Origin: Shimia sp. CNT1-13L.2
GTDB taxonomy: Bacteria; Pseudomonadota; Alphaproteobacteria; Rhodobacterales; Rhodobacteraceae
Length of the DNA: 64,000 nt
Reading direction: 5' to 3'
Assembly: GCF_024331145.1 (NCBI RefSeq)
Contig: NZ_JANDJO010000002.1
Span: 372,001 to 436,000, forward strand
Shown: positions 7,076 through 15,121 of the stretch, piece by piece
Layout of the letters: each line of letters begins with the position of its first letter
How positions within the stretch are numbered: position 1 is the stretch's first letter
Position numbers and translations under genes: made by a program
Notes under the pieces: generated by a model
Database searches by the model: none
What the model was told of the DNA's origin: nothing
What the model saw: only the letters and a program-made list of their open reading frames with translations

Positions 7076-9577
7076 ATGACCTTGCCAACTTCCCGCCGCT
7101 CTTTCCTGAAGGCCACGGCCGCTGCTGCGACCGCCTCGGCCGCAGGCATGACATTGCCGAACGCTGCTGCGGCGCAGCTCGACGGCCCCAACATCCGCTG
7201 GGACAAGGCAGCCTGCCGTTTTTGCGGTACAGGCTGTTCGGTTCTTGTCGGTGTCAAGGATGGCCGCGTGGTGGCCACCCAGGGTGACCCCGAGGCCCCG
7301 GTGAACCGTGGCCTGAACTGTATCAAAGGCTACTTCCTGTCGAAGATCATGTACGGCAAAGACCGTCTGACCCAACCGCTGCTGCGCAAGTCGAACGGCG
7401 TCTATGACAAGAACGGCGACTTCGAGCCGGTGTCCTGGGACGAAGCCTTTGACGTGATGGCCGACAAGTGGAAGGAAACCATCAAGAAAAAAGGCCCGAC
7501 CGCGGTGTCCATGTTCGGCTCTGGCCAGTGGACCGTCTGGGAAGGCTATGCCGCTGCCAAGTTCATGAAGGCCGGCCTGCGTTCCAACAACATTGACCCC
7601 AACGCCCGTCACTGCATGGCGTCGGCCGTGGCCGCCTTTATCCGCGGCTTTGGTATCGACGAGCCGATGGGCTGCTATGACGACCTCGAGCATGCGGATA
7701 CCTTCGTGCTTTGGGGCTCGAACATGGCCGAGATGCACCCGATCCTGTGGTCGCGCCTCACCGATACCCGCCTGACCAAGCCGGGCTGTGAAGTGCACGT
7801 TCTGTCGACGTTTGAGCACCGTTCGTTCGAACTGGCCGACAACGGCATGATCTTTGCGCCGCAGACCGACCTCGCGATCCTGAACTACATCGCCAACTAC
7901 ATCATCCAGAACGGCGCGGTGAACGAGGACTTCGTCAAGAACCACGTCAACATCACCAAGACCAACACCGACATCGGCTATGGTCTGCGCCCGAACCACC
8001 CGCTGGAGCAGGCGGCTGAAAACCCGTCGCACGAAGGCAAGCACGGCAAGCTGACCAAGATCAGCTTTGAAGAGTATGCCGAGGCGGTTTCTGAATACAC
8101 GGTCGAGAAAGTGTCGAAGCTGTCCGGCGTTCCGGAAGCGGCGCTTGAGCGTCTGGCCAAACAGTACGCCGACCCGAACCGCAAGGTGATGTCGCTCTGG
8201 ACCATGGGCTTCAACCAGCACACCCGTGGTTCCTGGGTGAACGGTCTGATGTACAACGTCCACCTTCTGGTTGGCAAAATCGCCGAGCCGGGCAACTCGC
8301 CCTTCTCGCTGACCGGTCAGCCGTCGGCCTGTGGTACCGCCCGCGAGGTTGGCACCTTTGCGCACCGTCTGCCCGCCGACATGGTGGTCATGAAAGAAGC
8401 GCACCGCGACATCGCAGAAGCCAAGTGGGGCCTGCCCAAAGGCACCATTCCTGGCAAGCCGGGCTTCCACGCCGTTCTGCAGCACCGCAAGCTGAAAGAC
8501 GGTGAGCTGAACTGCCACTGGGTCCAGTGCAACAACAACATGCAGGCTGCGCCGAACATGAACGAAGAAGGCTATCCGGGTTACCGCAACCCCGATAACT
8601 TCATCACCGTGTCCGACCCGTATCCGACCGTGACCGCACTGGCCGCCGACCTGATCCTGCCCACCGCCATGTGGGTCGAGAAGGAAGGCGCCTATGGTAA
8701 CGCGGAACGCCGCACCCAGTTCTGGCGCCAGCAGGTGGATGCGCCGGGCGAAGCCAAGTCGGACGTCTGGCAGGTCATGGAGTTCTCGAAACGCTTCAAG
8801 ATCGAAGACGTATGGCCGGAAGAGTTGATCGCGCAAAAACCCGAGTATCGCGGCAAGACCGTGTACGAGGTCCTGTTCGAGAACGGCAAGGTCAACAAGT
8901 ACCCGCTGTCGGAGACTGCGGACGGCTTTAACAACGAAGAATCCAAGCACTTTGGCTACTACGTTCAAAAAGGTCTGTTCGAGGAATATGCCGACTTTGG
9001 TCGCGGCAAGGCACACGACCTTGCGGACTTTGAAGTCTACCACCAGGCCCGAGGTCTGCGTTGGCCGGTCGTCGACGGCAAGGAAACCCTCTACCGCTTC
9101 CGCGAGGGCTATGACCCCTATGTCGAGAAGGGCGCGGGCGTTCAGTTCTACGGCAAGCCGGACGGCAAGGCGAACATCATCTTCGCCCCTTACGAACCGG
9201 CGGCGGAAGAGCCTGATGACGAATACGATCTGTGGTTCGTGACCGGCCGTGTTCTCGAGCACTGGCACTCGGGCTCGATGACCCGCCGTGTCCCGGAACT
9301 TCACCGTTCGTTCCCGTCGGCCGTCGTGTTCATGCACCCGCAGGACGCCAAGGACCGTGGGCTGCGCCGTGGCCAGGAGATCATGGTCTCGACCCGCCGT
9401 GGCGAGGTTCTGTCCCGCGTCGAAACCCGTGGCCGGAACAAGATGCCCCGCGGCGTCGTGTTCATGCCCTGGTTCGATGAAGGCCAACTGACCAACAAGC
9501 TGACGCTGGATGCGACCTGCCCGATCTCGAAAGAGACCGACTTCAAGAAATGCGCATGTAAAGTTGAACGCGCGTAA
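7076..9577 (+). CDS. napA: NapA, periplasmic nitrate reductase catalytic subunit
   Basis: An 833-residue molybdoenzyme that reduces nitrate to nitrite in the periplasm. It has a Tat signal at residues 7-35 (RRSFLKA, then a hydrophobic stretch ending AAAAQ). The 4Fe-4S ligands are C47, C50, C54 and C82. The Mo ligand is C180 in NARHCMAS. The C-terminal molybdopterin-dinucleotide domain contains [17 protein letters not shown]. Length and motifs match full-length NapA and no damage is visible. Electrons should arrive through NapC/NapB or the NapGH route encoded downstream. Confidence 0.98.
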   Translation: MTLPTSRRSFLKATAAAATASAAGMTLPNAAAAQLDGPNIRWDKAACRFCGTGCSVLVGVKDGRVVATQGDPEAPVNRGLNCIKGYFLSKIMYGKDRLTQPLLRKSNGVYDKNGDFEPVSWDEAFDVMADKWKETIKKKGPTAVSMFGSGQWTVWEGYAAAKFMKAGLRSNNIDPNARHCMASAVAAFIRGFGIDEPMGCYDDLEHADTFVLWGSNMAEMHPILWSRLTDTRLTKPGCEVHVLSTFEHRSFELADNGMIFAPQTDLAILNYIANYIIQNGAVNEDFVKNHVNITKTNTDIGYGLRPNHPLEQAAENPSHEGKHGKLTKISFEEYAEAVSEYTVEKVSKLSGVPEAALERLAKQYADPNRKVMSLWTMGFNQHTRGSWVNGLMYNVHLLVGKIAEPGNSPFSLTGQPSACGTAREVGTFAHRLPADMVVMKEAHRDIAEAKWGLPKGTIPGKPGFHAVLQHRKLKDGELNCHWVQCNNNMQAAPNMNEEGYPGYRNPDNFITVSDPYPTVTALAADLILPTAMWVEKEGAYGNAERRTQFWRQQVDAPGEAKSDVWQVMEFSKRFKIEDVWPEELIAQKPEYRGKTVYEVLFENGKVNKYPLSETADGFNNEESKHFGYYVQKGLFEEYADFGRGKAHDLADFEVYHQARGLRWPVVDGKETLYRFREGYDPYVEKGAGVQFYGKPDGKANIIFAPYEPAAEEPDDEYDLWFVTGRVLEHWHSGSMTRRVPELHRSFPSAVVFMHPQDAKDRGLRRGQEIMVSTRRGEVLSRVETRGRNKMPRGVVFMPWFDEGQLTNKLTLDATCPISKETDFKKCACKVERA

Positions 9578-9603
9578 CTTGCTGTAAATAGGAGAAAAAA
9601 GCC

Positions 9604-10464
9604 ATGTCCGCCCCGAAACGCAAACCCTCGTCGATGGATCGTCGCCGCTTCCTTCAGGATGCTGCACGCGGTGCAGCAGGGTGTGCGGTGGCGGGCATGG
9701 CGCTCACACAATTCATCAGCGATGCCCGCGCCCTTCCGGCGCAGGCAATCCGCCCGCCCGGCGCGCTGGACGAGGATGATTTCCTCGCGGCCTGCATCCG
9801 CTGTGGTCTTTGCGTGCGCGATTGCCCCTATGACACGCTGAAACTTGCCGAGCTGGGCTATGACGGTCCGGCCACTGGCACGCCATACTTTACCGCCCGC
9901 GATATTCCCTGCGAGATGTGTGAAGACATTCCTTGTGTCGTTGCCTGCCCGACTGGCGCGCTCGACAAGGAACTGACGAATATCGACGATGCCGACATGG
10001 GCCTCGCGGTGCTGATCGACGAGGAGAAATGCCTCAACGCGCTCGGCCTGCGCTGCGATGTCTGTTATCGCGTCTGCCCCGTCATTGACGAGGCCATCAC
10101 CCTTGAGCGCCGCCATAACGAGCGTTCGGGTCACCACGCCATCTTCATGCCCATCGTGCATTCCGACAAATGCACCGGTTGCGGCAAATGCGAGAAATCC
10201 TGTGTGCTGCCGGGCGAGTCGGCGATCAAGGTGCTGCCGCGCCGGATCGCGATGGCCGAAGCCGCGGATCACTACAAACTCGGCTGGGAAGACAAGAACC
10301 CGCTGGTGGATGAGCTGATCGACCTGCCGGACCGCCTGCCCGGACCGGGCACCGACAACCTCGTGGCGCCGGGGGGATACACCACCGATGCGCTGCCTGA
10401 TCCCAGCATGGAAGGCGGGTTCACCTCGTCCTTCAGCCTGCCGGGGACGGGAGGGTCCAACTGA
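9604..10464 (+). CDS. napG: NapG, periplasmic ferredoxin-type electron transfer protein
   Basis: A 286-residue protein with a Tat signal (RRRFLQD at about residue 13 plus a hydrophobic segment to about 40). Several 4Fe-4S cysteine clusters follow: [12 protein letters not shown] near 64, [14 protein letters not shown] near 105, CDVCYRVCP near 150 and [11 protein letters not shown] near 190. NapG pairs with membrane-bound NapH to pass quinol electrons to NapA. The Pro/Gly-rich C-terminal tail of about 60 residues shows no motif. Its TGA overlaps the napH ATG by one base, so the two subunits are probably made together. Confidence 0.95.
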   Translation: MSAPKRKPSSMDRRRFLQDAARGAAGCAVAGMALTQFISDARALPAQAIRPPGALDEDDFLAACIRCGLCVRDCPYDTLKLAELGYDGPATGTPYFTARDIPCEMCEDIPCVVACPTGALDKELTNIDDADMGLAVLIDEEKCLNALGLRCDVCYRVCPVIDEAITLERRHNERSGHHAIFMPIVHSDKCTGCGKCEKSCVLPGESAIKVLPRRIAMAEAADHYKLGWEDKNPLVDELIDLPDRLPGPGTDNLVAPGGYTTDALPDPSMEGGFTSSFSLPGTGGSN

Positions 10465-11387
10465 TGAGTGCCAAGACCAAACTCCCCGTTGGACAGGAAG
10501 CCATCGACGAATTCGGCTGGCTGCGGGCGCACCGTTTCCTTTTGCTGCGCCGTGCCTCGCAGGTGTTTTTCCTGACCCTGTTCCTGATCGGGCCGTGGTT
10601 CGGCATCTGGTGGTTCAAGGGCAACCTGTCCGGATCGATGACCTTCAACGTCCTGCCGCTGACCGATCCTTTCATCACCCTTCAGGGGTTCTTTGCCCTG
10701 CACTGGCCGGAAACCACCGCCCTGATTGGTGCGCTGATCGTGGGCGTCGCCTATGCGCTGATTGGCGGCCGGGTCTATTGCTCGTGGGTCTGCCCGATCA
10801 ACCCGGTCACGGACGGCGCGCATTGGCTGCATGAAAAGCTGGGCATGTCCAAAGGCTGGCAACCCAAGAAGAACACCCGCTATTGGGTGCTGGGCATGGT
10901 GCTGGCGGTCTCTGCCATCACTGGCACGGTGGCCTGGGAATTCGTCAACCCGATCAGCATGTTGCACCGTGGCCTGATCTTCGGCATGGGCTTTGCCTGG
11001 GCCTTCGTGATCGCGGTCTTCCTGTTCGATGTCTTCGTGTCCCGTCGTGGCTGGTGCGGGCATCTTTGCCCGGTTGGCGCCTTCTATGGCCTGCTTGGCA
11101 CCAAGTCTGTTCTGCGCATTTCGGCCGAGAAACGCGCCGACTGTGACGACTGCATGGACTGTTTCGCGGTTTGCCCCGAGATGCAGGTCATCACACCGGC
11201 CCTGCGCGGCAAGGACGAAGACACGCCGCTTATCCTTTCGTCCGACTGCACCAACTGCGGTCGATGCATCGACGTCTGTGCCATGGACGTCTTCAAATTC
11301 ACCACCCGTTTCGACGACACGCCCGCACCGGCGCGTGAGCAGAGAACAAGAACTCAACCTGCATCCGGGGCCAGCAAAGCCGCCTGA
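10464..11387 (+). CDS. napH: NapH, membrane quinol dehydrogenase subunit
   Basis: A 307-residue membrane protein with about four transmembrane segments (for example VFFLTLFLIGPWFGIWWF near 33-50). It has the two CxxxCP loops typical of the family (YCSWVCPINPV near 108 and WCGHLCPVGAF near 197). Two C-terminal 4Fe-4S motifs, CDDCMDCFAVCP and CTNCGRCIDVC, lie on the cytoplasmic side. With NapG it forms a quinol-oxidising route that can supplement or replace NapC. It is followed by napB after 20 bp. Confidence 0.95.
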   Translation: MSAKTKLPVGQEAIDEFGWLRAHRFLLLRRASQVFFLTLFLIGPWFGIWWFKGNLSGSMTFNVLPLTDPFITLQGFFALHWPETTALIGALIVGVAYALIGGRVYCSWVCPINPVTDGAHWLHEKLGMSKGWQPKKNTRYWVLGMVLAVSAITGTVAWEFVNPISMLHRGLIFGMGFAWAFVIAVFLFDVFVSRRGWCGHLCPVGAFYGLLGTKSVLRISAEKRADCDDCMDCFAVCPEMQVITPALRGKDEDTPLILSSDCTNCGRCIDVCAMDVFKFTTRFDDTPAPAREQRTRTQPASGASKAA

Positions 11388-11407
11388 GCAAGCAACGGAG
11401 TAAAACC

Positions 11408-11836
11408 ATGAAGAAGCAAGCCCTCATCAGCGCCATCGCCGCAACGGCCCTTTTCGCCGTCGCAGGTCTCGCGACAGCACAGGAAGTCCAGTCGCTGCGC
11501 GGAGCACCGATTGATGAACAAAATGTCGTCGAGGACGTGTTCCACCAGGACAAACAGCGCTTTACCCGCAACTACCGCCAGCAGCCGCCGCTGATCCCGC
11601 ACTCGATCGATCAGTACCAGATCGACCTCAAGGCCAACCGTTGCCTGAGCTGCCACGACTGGACCACCGCAGGCGAACGCAACGCGCCGACCCTGTCGAT
11701 GACCCACTATCTGGACCGCGAAGGCAATCAGCTTGACCGCGTCGCAGGCACCCGCTGGTTCTGCAACCAATGCCACGTTCCCCAGGCCGACGCTCCGGCA
11801 CTGGTGGACAACACCTTCAACGCGTCCAGCAACTGA
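11408..11836 (+). CDS. napB: NapB, diheme cytochrome c subunit of periplasmic nitrate reductase
   Basis: A 142-residue protein with an N-terminal signal peptide ending about TATAQE at residue 25. It has two heme c sites, CLSCH near residue 79 and CNQCH near 117. NapB binds NapA in the periplasm and passes electrons from NapC. The spacing to napH (20 bp) and napC (32 bp) fits one operon. The sequence is complete for the family. Confidence 0.96.
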   Translation: MKKQALISAIAATALFAVAGLATAQEVQSLRGAPIDEQNVVEDVFHQDKQRFTRNYRQQPPLIPHSIDQYQIDLKANRCLSCHDWTTAGERNAPTLSMTHYLDREGNQLDRVAGTRWFCNQCHVPQADAPALVDNTFNASSN

Positions 11837-11868
11837 TGCGGCTGTGACCGAGAGGAAGGAGTAAGAAA

Positions 11869-12498
11869 ATGACGGAACAAAACTCTCCCGGCCTTATTCG
11901 CCGCATCTGGACCTGGGCCAAGACGCCGATTGGCGCGGTCAGCCTTGGCTTCCTGATGATTGTCAGCTTTGCCGGCGGCATCGTCTTCTGGGGTGGCTTC
12001 CACTGGGCCCTTGAAGCGACCAATACCGAGAAGTTCTGTATCTCGTGCCACGAGATGGAGAACAACGTCTATGCGGAATACCAGGGCACCGTTCACCAGA
12101 ACAACTCGTCCGGTGTGCGCGCCACCTGTCCCGACTGCCACGTGCCCAAGGACTGGGGCCCCAAGATGATCCGCAAGATCCAGGCTTCGAAAGAGCTGTA
12201 TGGCAAGTTCATCACCAAGTCGGTGTCGACGCCGGAGAAGTTCGAGGAACACCGGATCATCATGGCCTCGCGTGAGTGGAAGCGGATGAAAAAGACCGAC
12301 TCCAAGGAATGCCGGAACTGCCACAACTTCGAGTTCATGGACTTCACGAAACAGGAAAACCGTGCCGCCCAGAACCACCAGAAAGCACTGGACGAAGGCA
12401 AGACCTGTATCGATTGCCACCAGGGTGTCGCGCACAGCCTGCCCGAAGGCTACCTTGACGCCTACAAGGCCGTCGCTGCCGAGGTTGAAGGCAAGTAA
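11869..12498 (+). CDS. napC: NapC, tetraheme quinol dehydrogenase
   Basis: A 209-residue NapC/NirT-family protein. One N-terminal membrane anchor lies at about residues 22-45 (GAVSLGFLMIVSFAGGIVF). Four heme c motifs follow in the periplasm: CISCH, CPDCH, CRNCH and CIDCH. It oxidises quinol and feeds NapB. The ATG at 11869 is preceded by GAGGAAGGAG. It is the last nap structural gene before moeA. Confidence 0.97.
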   Translation: MTEQNSPGLIRRIWTWAKTPIGAVSLGFLMIVSFAGGIVFWGGFHWALEATNTEKFCISCHEMENNVYAEYQGTVHQNNSSGVRATCPDCHVPKDWGPKMIRKIQASKELYGKFITKSVSTPEKFEEHRIIMASREWKRMKKTDSKECRNCHNFEFMDFTKQENRAAQNHQKALDEGKTCIDCHQGVAHSLPEGYLDAYKAVAAEVEGK

Positions 12499-12522
12499 GG
12501 CAAAGGATTGGGTGAAAAGCTC

Positions 12523-13803
12523 ATGAATGAACTCAAGACAATTTCGCAGGCCGCCGCAGACACCGCGGCGGCCTGTGCCTGTTCCACCAAGGGGCTGCCT
12601 TCGGTGGAACAGGCGATGGAGCGCCTGCGCGCGTTGGTCCAGCCGATCCGCGACGTGGAAAGCGTGCCGGTCTTCGATCTGGAAGACCGCATCCTGGCCT
12701 GCGATGTGCAGACCGTCTGTGATCTTCCCCTGTTCGACAATGCGGCCATGGACGGCTACGCACTGGCGCTCGACAGTCTGGAGGGGCAGGGGCCTTGGCA
12801 GTTGCCGGTGTTCGACCGTATCGCAGCCGGTCAGCCCGGAGATACACCGCTGCCCGCGGGGATGGTCGCGCGGATTTTCACCGGCGCGCCCCTGCCGAAA
12901 GGCGCCGATCTGGTCATTCCGCAGGAACAGGTTGTTCGCGTGGGCGATGTGATCACCGTTCAGGATCGCCCTTCGCCCGACGCACATGTGCGGCGCAGCG
13001 GATCGGACATGCAAAAGGGGCGTCCGCTGCTGTCGGAAGGCACGCGCCTGACCGCCAACCGGATCGCCGCGCTGGCGGGGGCCGGTATCGGGGCCGCCAA
13101 GGTCTATCGCCGTCCGCGCGTTGCCCTGATGATGAGCGGTGACGAAATCCGCGATGCGGGGGCGGAACTGTCGGCTGGTGAAATCTGGGATGTGAACACC
13201 CCGATGATCAGCGCCCTTGTCACGGCTGCCGGGGCTGACATCGTCGCCCGCGTGCAGCTGAGTGATACACCGCTGGAAATCGCCTCGGCCTTTGCCCGCG
13301 TGGCGGGGCAGGTCGACCTGATCATCACCTCGGGTGGTGTGTCTGTCGGGGAAGAGGACCACCTTCACCAGTCGTTCATCCGCGCCGGCGGGCAGCACGC
13401 CTTTTCCGGTGTGGCGATGAAGCCGGGCAAACCGGTCTCGGCCGGACAGATCGAAAGCGCGCTCTGGCTTGGGCTGCCGGGCAATCCGGTGGCGGCCTTT
13501 GTGGGCTGGCATCTGTTTGGCAACGGCATCCTTTCCGCGCTGGGCCATCACCCCTCCGAGACGCCCACGCAGACGGCGGTTCTGGGCGGGCAGCTTGAAC
13601 ACAAGGTTGGACGCCGCGAATTCCGCCCCGTGGCCGTCATGGGGCGCGACGCAAGTGGCCGCCCGGTGATCGACCCCGGTGTGCCGGTGCGCTCGGCCTC
13701 CCTCTCGCAATTGCTGGCGGCGGATGGCATGATCGACATCGCTGCCGAAACCACCACGGGGCAGGTGGGCGAAACTGTTCGCTTTCTGCCTTTCGTTTCT
13801 TGA
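12523..13803 (+). CDS. moeA: MoeA-family molybdopterin molybdenumtransferase
   Basis: A 426-residue protein from ATG 12523 (GGTGA eight bases upstream; a TTG 15 bp earlier is less likely). MoeA features include DNAAMDGYAL near residue 75, the segment GAPLPKGADLVIPQEQ, the MogA-like domain with SGGVSVGEEDH near 275, and PGNPVAAFVGW near 320. MoeA inserts molybdate into adenylylated molybdopterin. Its position directly behind napC suggests a nitrate-reductase-dedicated cofactor supply co-induced with nap (inference). The N-terminal Ala/Cys-rich segment (AAADTAAACACST) is unusual and of unknown role. Confidence 0.92.
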   Translation: MNELKTISQAAADTAAACACSTKGLPSVEQAMERLRALVQPIRDVESVPVFDLEDRILACDVQTVCDLPLFDNAAMDGYALALDSLEGQGPWQLPVFDRIAAGQPGDTPLPAGMVARIFTGAPLPKGADLVIPQEQVVRVGDVITVQDRPSPDAHVRRSGSDMQKGRPLLSEGTRLTANRIAALAGAGIGAAKVYRRPRVALMMSGDEIRDAGAELSAGEIWDVNTPMISALVTAAGADIVARVQLSDTPLEIASAFARVAGQVDLIITSGGVSVGEEDHLHQSFIRAGGQHAFSGVAMKPGKPVSAGQIESALWLGLPGNPVAAFVGWHLFGNGILSALGHHPSETPTQTAVLGGQLEHKVGRREFRPVAVMGRDASGRPVIDPGVPVRSASLSQLLAADGMIDIAAETTTGQVGETVRFLPFVS

Positions 13804-13818
13804 TCCAAGGAAACCGCA

Positions 13819-14319
13819 ATGAAGATTGCCTATACCCTAGCTCCCGGTCGGGGCGAGACGAACCTCCTTCTGGCCGAATTCGCCGAGGAAATGGCCAAGC
13901 GCGGCCTGCGCCTGTGCGGCACTGTTCAGGTCGATACCGAGCGTGACAAGGACCACCACTGCGACATGGACGTCAAGGTGCTGCCCGAAGGTCCGGTCAT
14001 CCGCATTTCGCAGGACCTTGGCAAAGAGGCGCGCGGTTGCCGACTGGACACCAATGCCCTTGAAGAGGCCGTGGCCCTGACAGACAGGCAGTTGGGCGAG
14101 GGGGCTGACCTGTTGCTGATCAACAAGTTCGGTAAGCACGAGGCCGACGGCCGCGGTTTTCGCGACACCATCGGACAGGCATTGGCCGCTGGCGTGCCGA
14201 TCATCGTGGGGGCCAACAAGCTCAACGTGCAGGCGCTGATCGACTTTTGCGATGGCATGGCAGTCGAACTGGCCCCCGAGGTCGATGTGCTGCGCGACTG
14301 GGTTCTGACGTCCGAGTGA
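13819..14319 (+). CDS. DUF2478 domain protein
   Basis: A 166-residue protein beginning MKIAYTLAPGRGETNLLLAEFAEE, with ARGCRLDTNALEEA in the middle and LLINKFGKHEADGRGFRD near residue 96. This matches DUF2478, a family of unknown function often seen next to molybdate transport or molybdoenzyme genes. The ribosome site AAGGA lies ten bases before ATG 13819, and the gene follows moeA by 15 bp, so it is probably the last gene of the nap-moeA transcript. The layout recalls P-loop nucleotide-binding proteins, but a clear Walker A motif (GxxxxGK[ST]) is not visible. A molybdenum-related role is inference. Confidence 0.75.
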   Translation: MKIAYTLAPGRGETNLLLAEFAEEMAKRGLRLCGTVQVDTERDKDHHCDMDVKVLPEGPVIRISQDLGKEARGCRLDTNALEEAVALTDRQLGEGADLLLINKFGKHEADGRGFRDTIGQALAAGVPIIVGANKLNVQALIDFCDGMAVELAPEVDVLRDWVLTSE

Positions 14320-14325
14320 GCCGGT

Positions 14326-15039
14326 TTAGAACTGTAGTCCCAGTTCCGTGACAATGCGCGCGCCGACACTTGGATAGGCGCGTGCACCGATCGTGAAGAA
14401 TGGTCGGGGGGTATTGTTTCTGCGGCTCAGATCAGGTGTCAGGCGCATTGCCGCGGAGACATACGGAAGGTTCTGCGTGTTCCGGTGTTCGACGTCCAGA
14501 ACCGGCGAGGTAATATGTGTCTTGGTGTGCGTTACCAGAACGCCAGCTGTTCCGGTCAGGTCCAAGTCCATTCGGCGCCCGTCGACAAGACGCCGCCTTG
14601 CGCCCGCCGCCAAATCAACCGAGCCTGTGCGAAACTTGATGTTGATTGGTTCAACCAAAACACCGGCCCCGTTCGGCAGCCGATAGTCGGAGCGCCCCAA
14701 AGACGCGCTTGCGGTTGCCACCCAAGCCGCCCTGTCCGACATTGCCCGCTCTGCATGCATGCGAACGCCCAGCATTTGTGATCTCGGCAGAGTGTATGTC
14801 AGTGTTGATCCGGGCTGTTCTTCCAGGAAATTCGAGGGGATTTCGGTGACACGCCCCGAACTGCCGGTGTCGCCGCGAAACTTCTGGATAGTCGCGTCCA
14901 TGGCCCCTTCCACATAGGCCACTTCGTCCCTGTCCATGAAAATCTCGCTCCGCGTGGTCCATGTGGACTCGGGTGCGACACAGCCGCTCAAAAGGGCGGT
15001 GAGTGCTCCGTAGATTAAAAAAGAACGTGGTAGAATCAT
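14326..15039 (-). CDS. Outer-membrane-type lipoprotein, divergent from RTX genes
   Basis: The likely start is ATG 15039, giving 237 residues with a lipoprotein signal MILPRSFLIYGALTALLSGC (lipobox LLSGC). A longer frame upstream has no signal peptide. The mature part alternates polar and hydrophobic residues in beta-type stretches and ends ELGLQF, the C-terminal phenylalanine typical of outer-membrane barrels. I do not recognise the family. The gene is divergent from the RTX gene at 15122 across 82 bp and converges closely on the nap-moeA-DUF2478 operon (6 bp). A role in surface retention or export of the RTX proteins is a guess from position only. Confidence 0.6.
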   Translation of the reverse strand: MILPRSFLIYGALTALLSGCVAPESTWTTRSEIFMDRDEVAYVEGAMDATIQKFRGDTGSSGRVTEIPSNFLEEQPGSTLTYTLPRSQMLGVRMHAERAMSDRAAWVATASASLGRSDYRLPNGAGVLVEPINIKFRTGSVDLAAGARRRLVDGRRMDLDLTGTAGVLVTHTKTHITSPVLDVEHRNTQNLPYVSAAMRLTPDLSRRNNTPRPFFTIGARAYPSVGARIVTELGLQF

Positions 15040-15064
15040 TTGTTTTTCAATTACATGCCCGCGA

Positions 15065-15078
15065 AAGCAATTTTGCTT
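15065..15078. promoter_or_regulatory. Palindrome in the lipoprotein/RTX divergent promoter
   Basis: AAGCAA-TT-TTGCTT is a perfect inverted repeat inside the 82-bp gap between the divergent lipoprotein and RTX genes, about 26 bp from one start and 43 bp from the other. It could be an operator that controls both. Chance occurrence cannot be excluded. Confidence 0.4.
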
Positions 15079-15121
15079 AGCAAGTTGTTTAAGTGCCCTA
15101 TTTCGAAGTGGAGGATTTGAG

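Noticed and set aside
6698-9667. 989-codon open frame antisense to napA
   Set aside because: It mirrors the napD-napA reading frame in high-GC DNA, has no domain pattern, and napA is unmistakable on the other strand.
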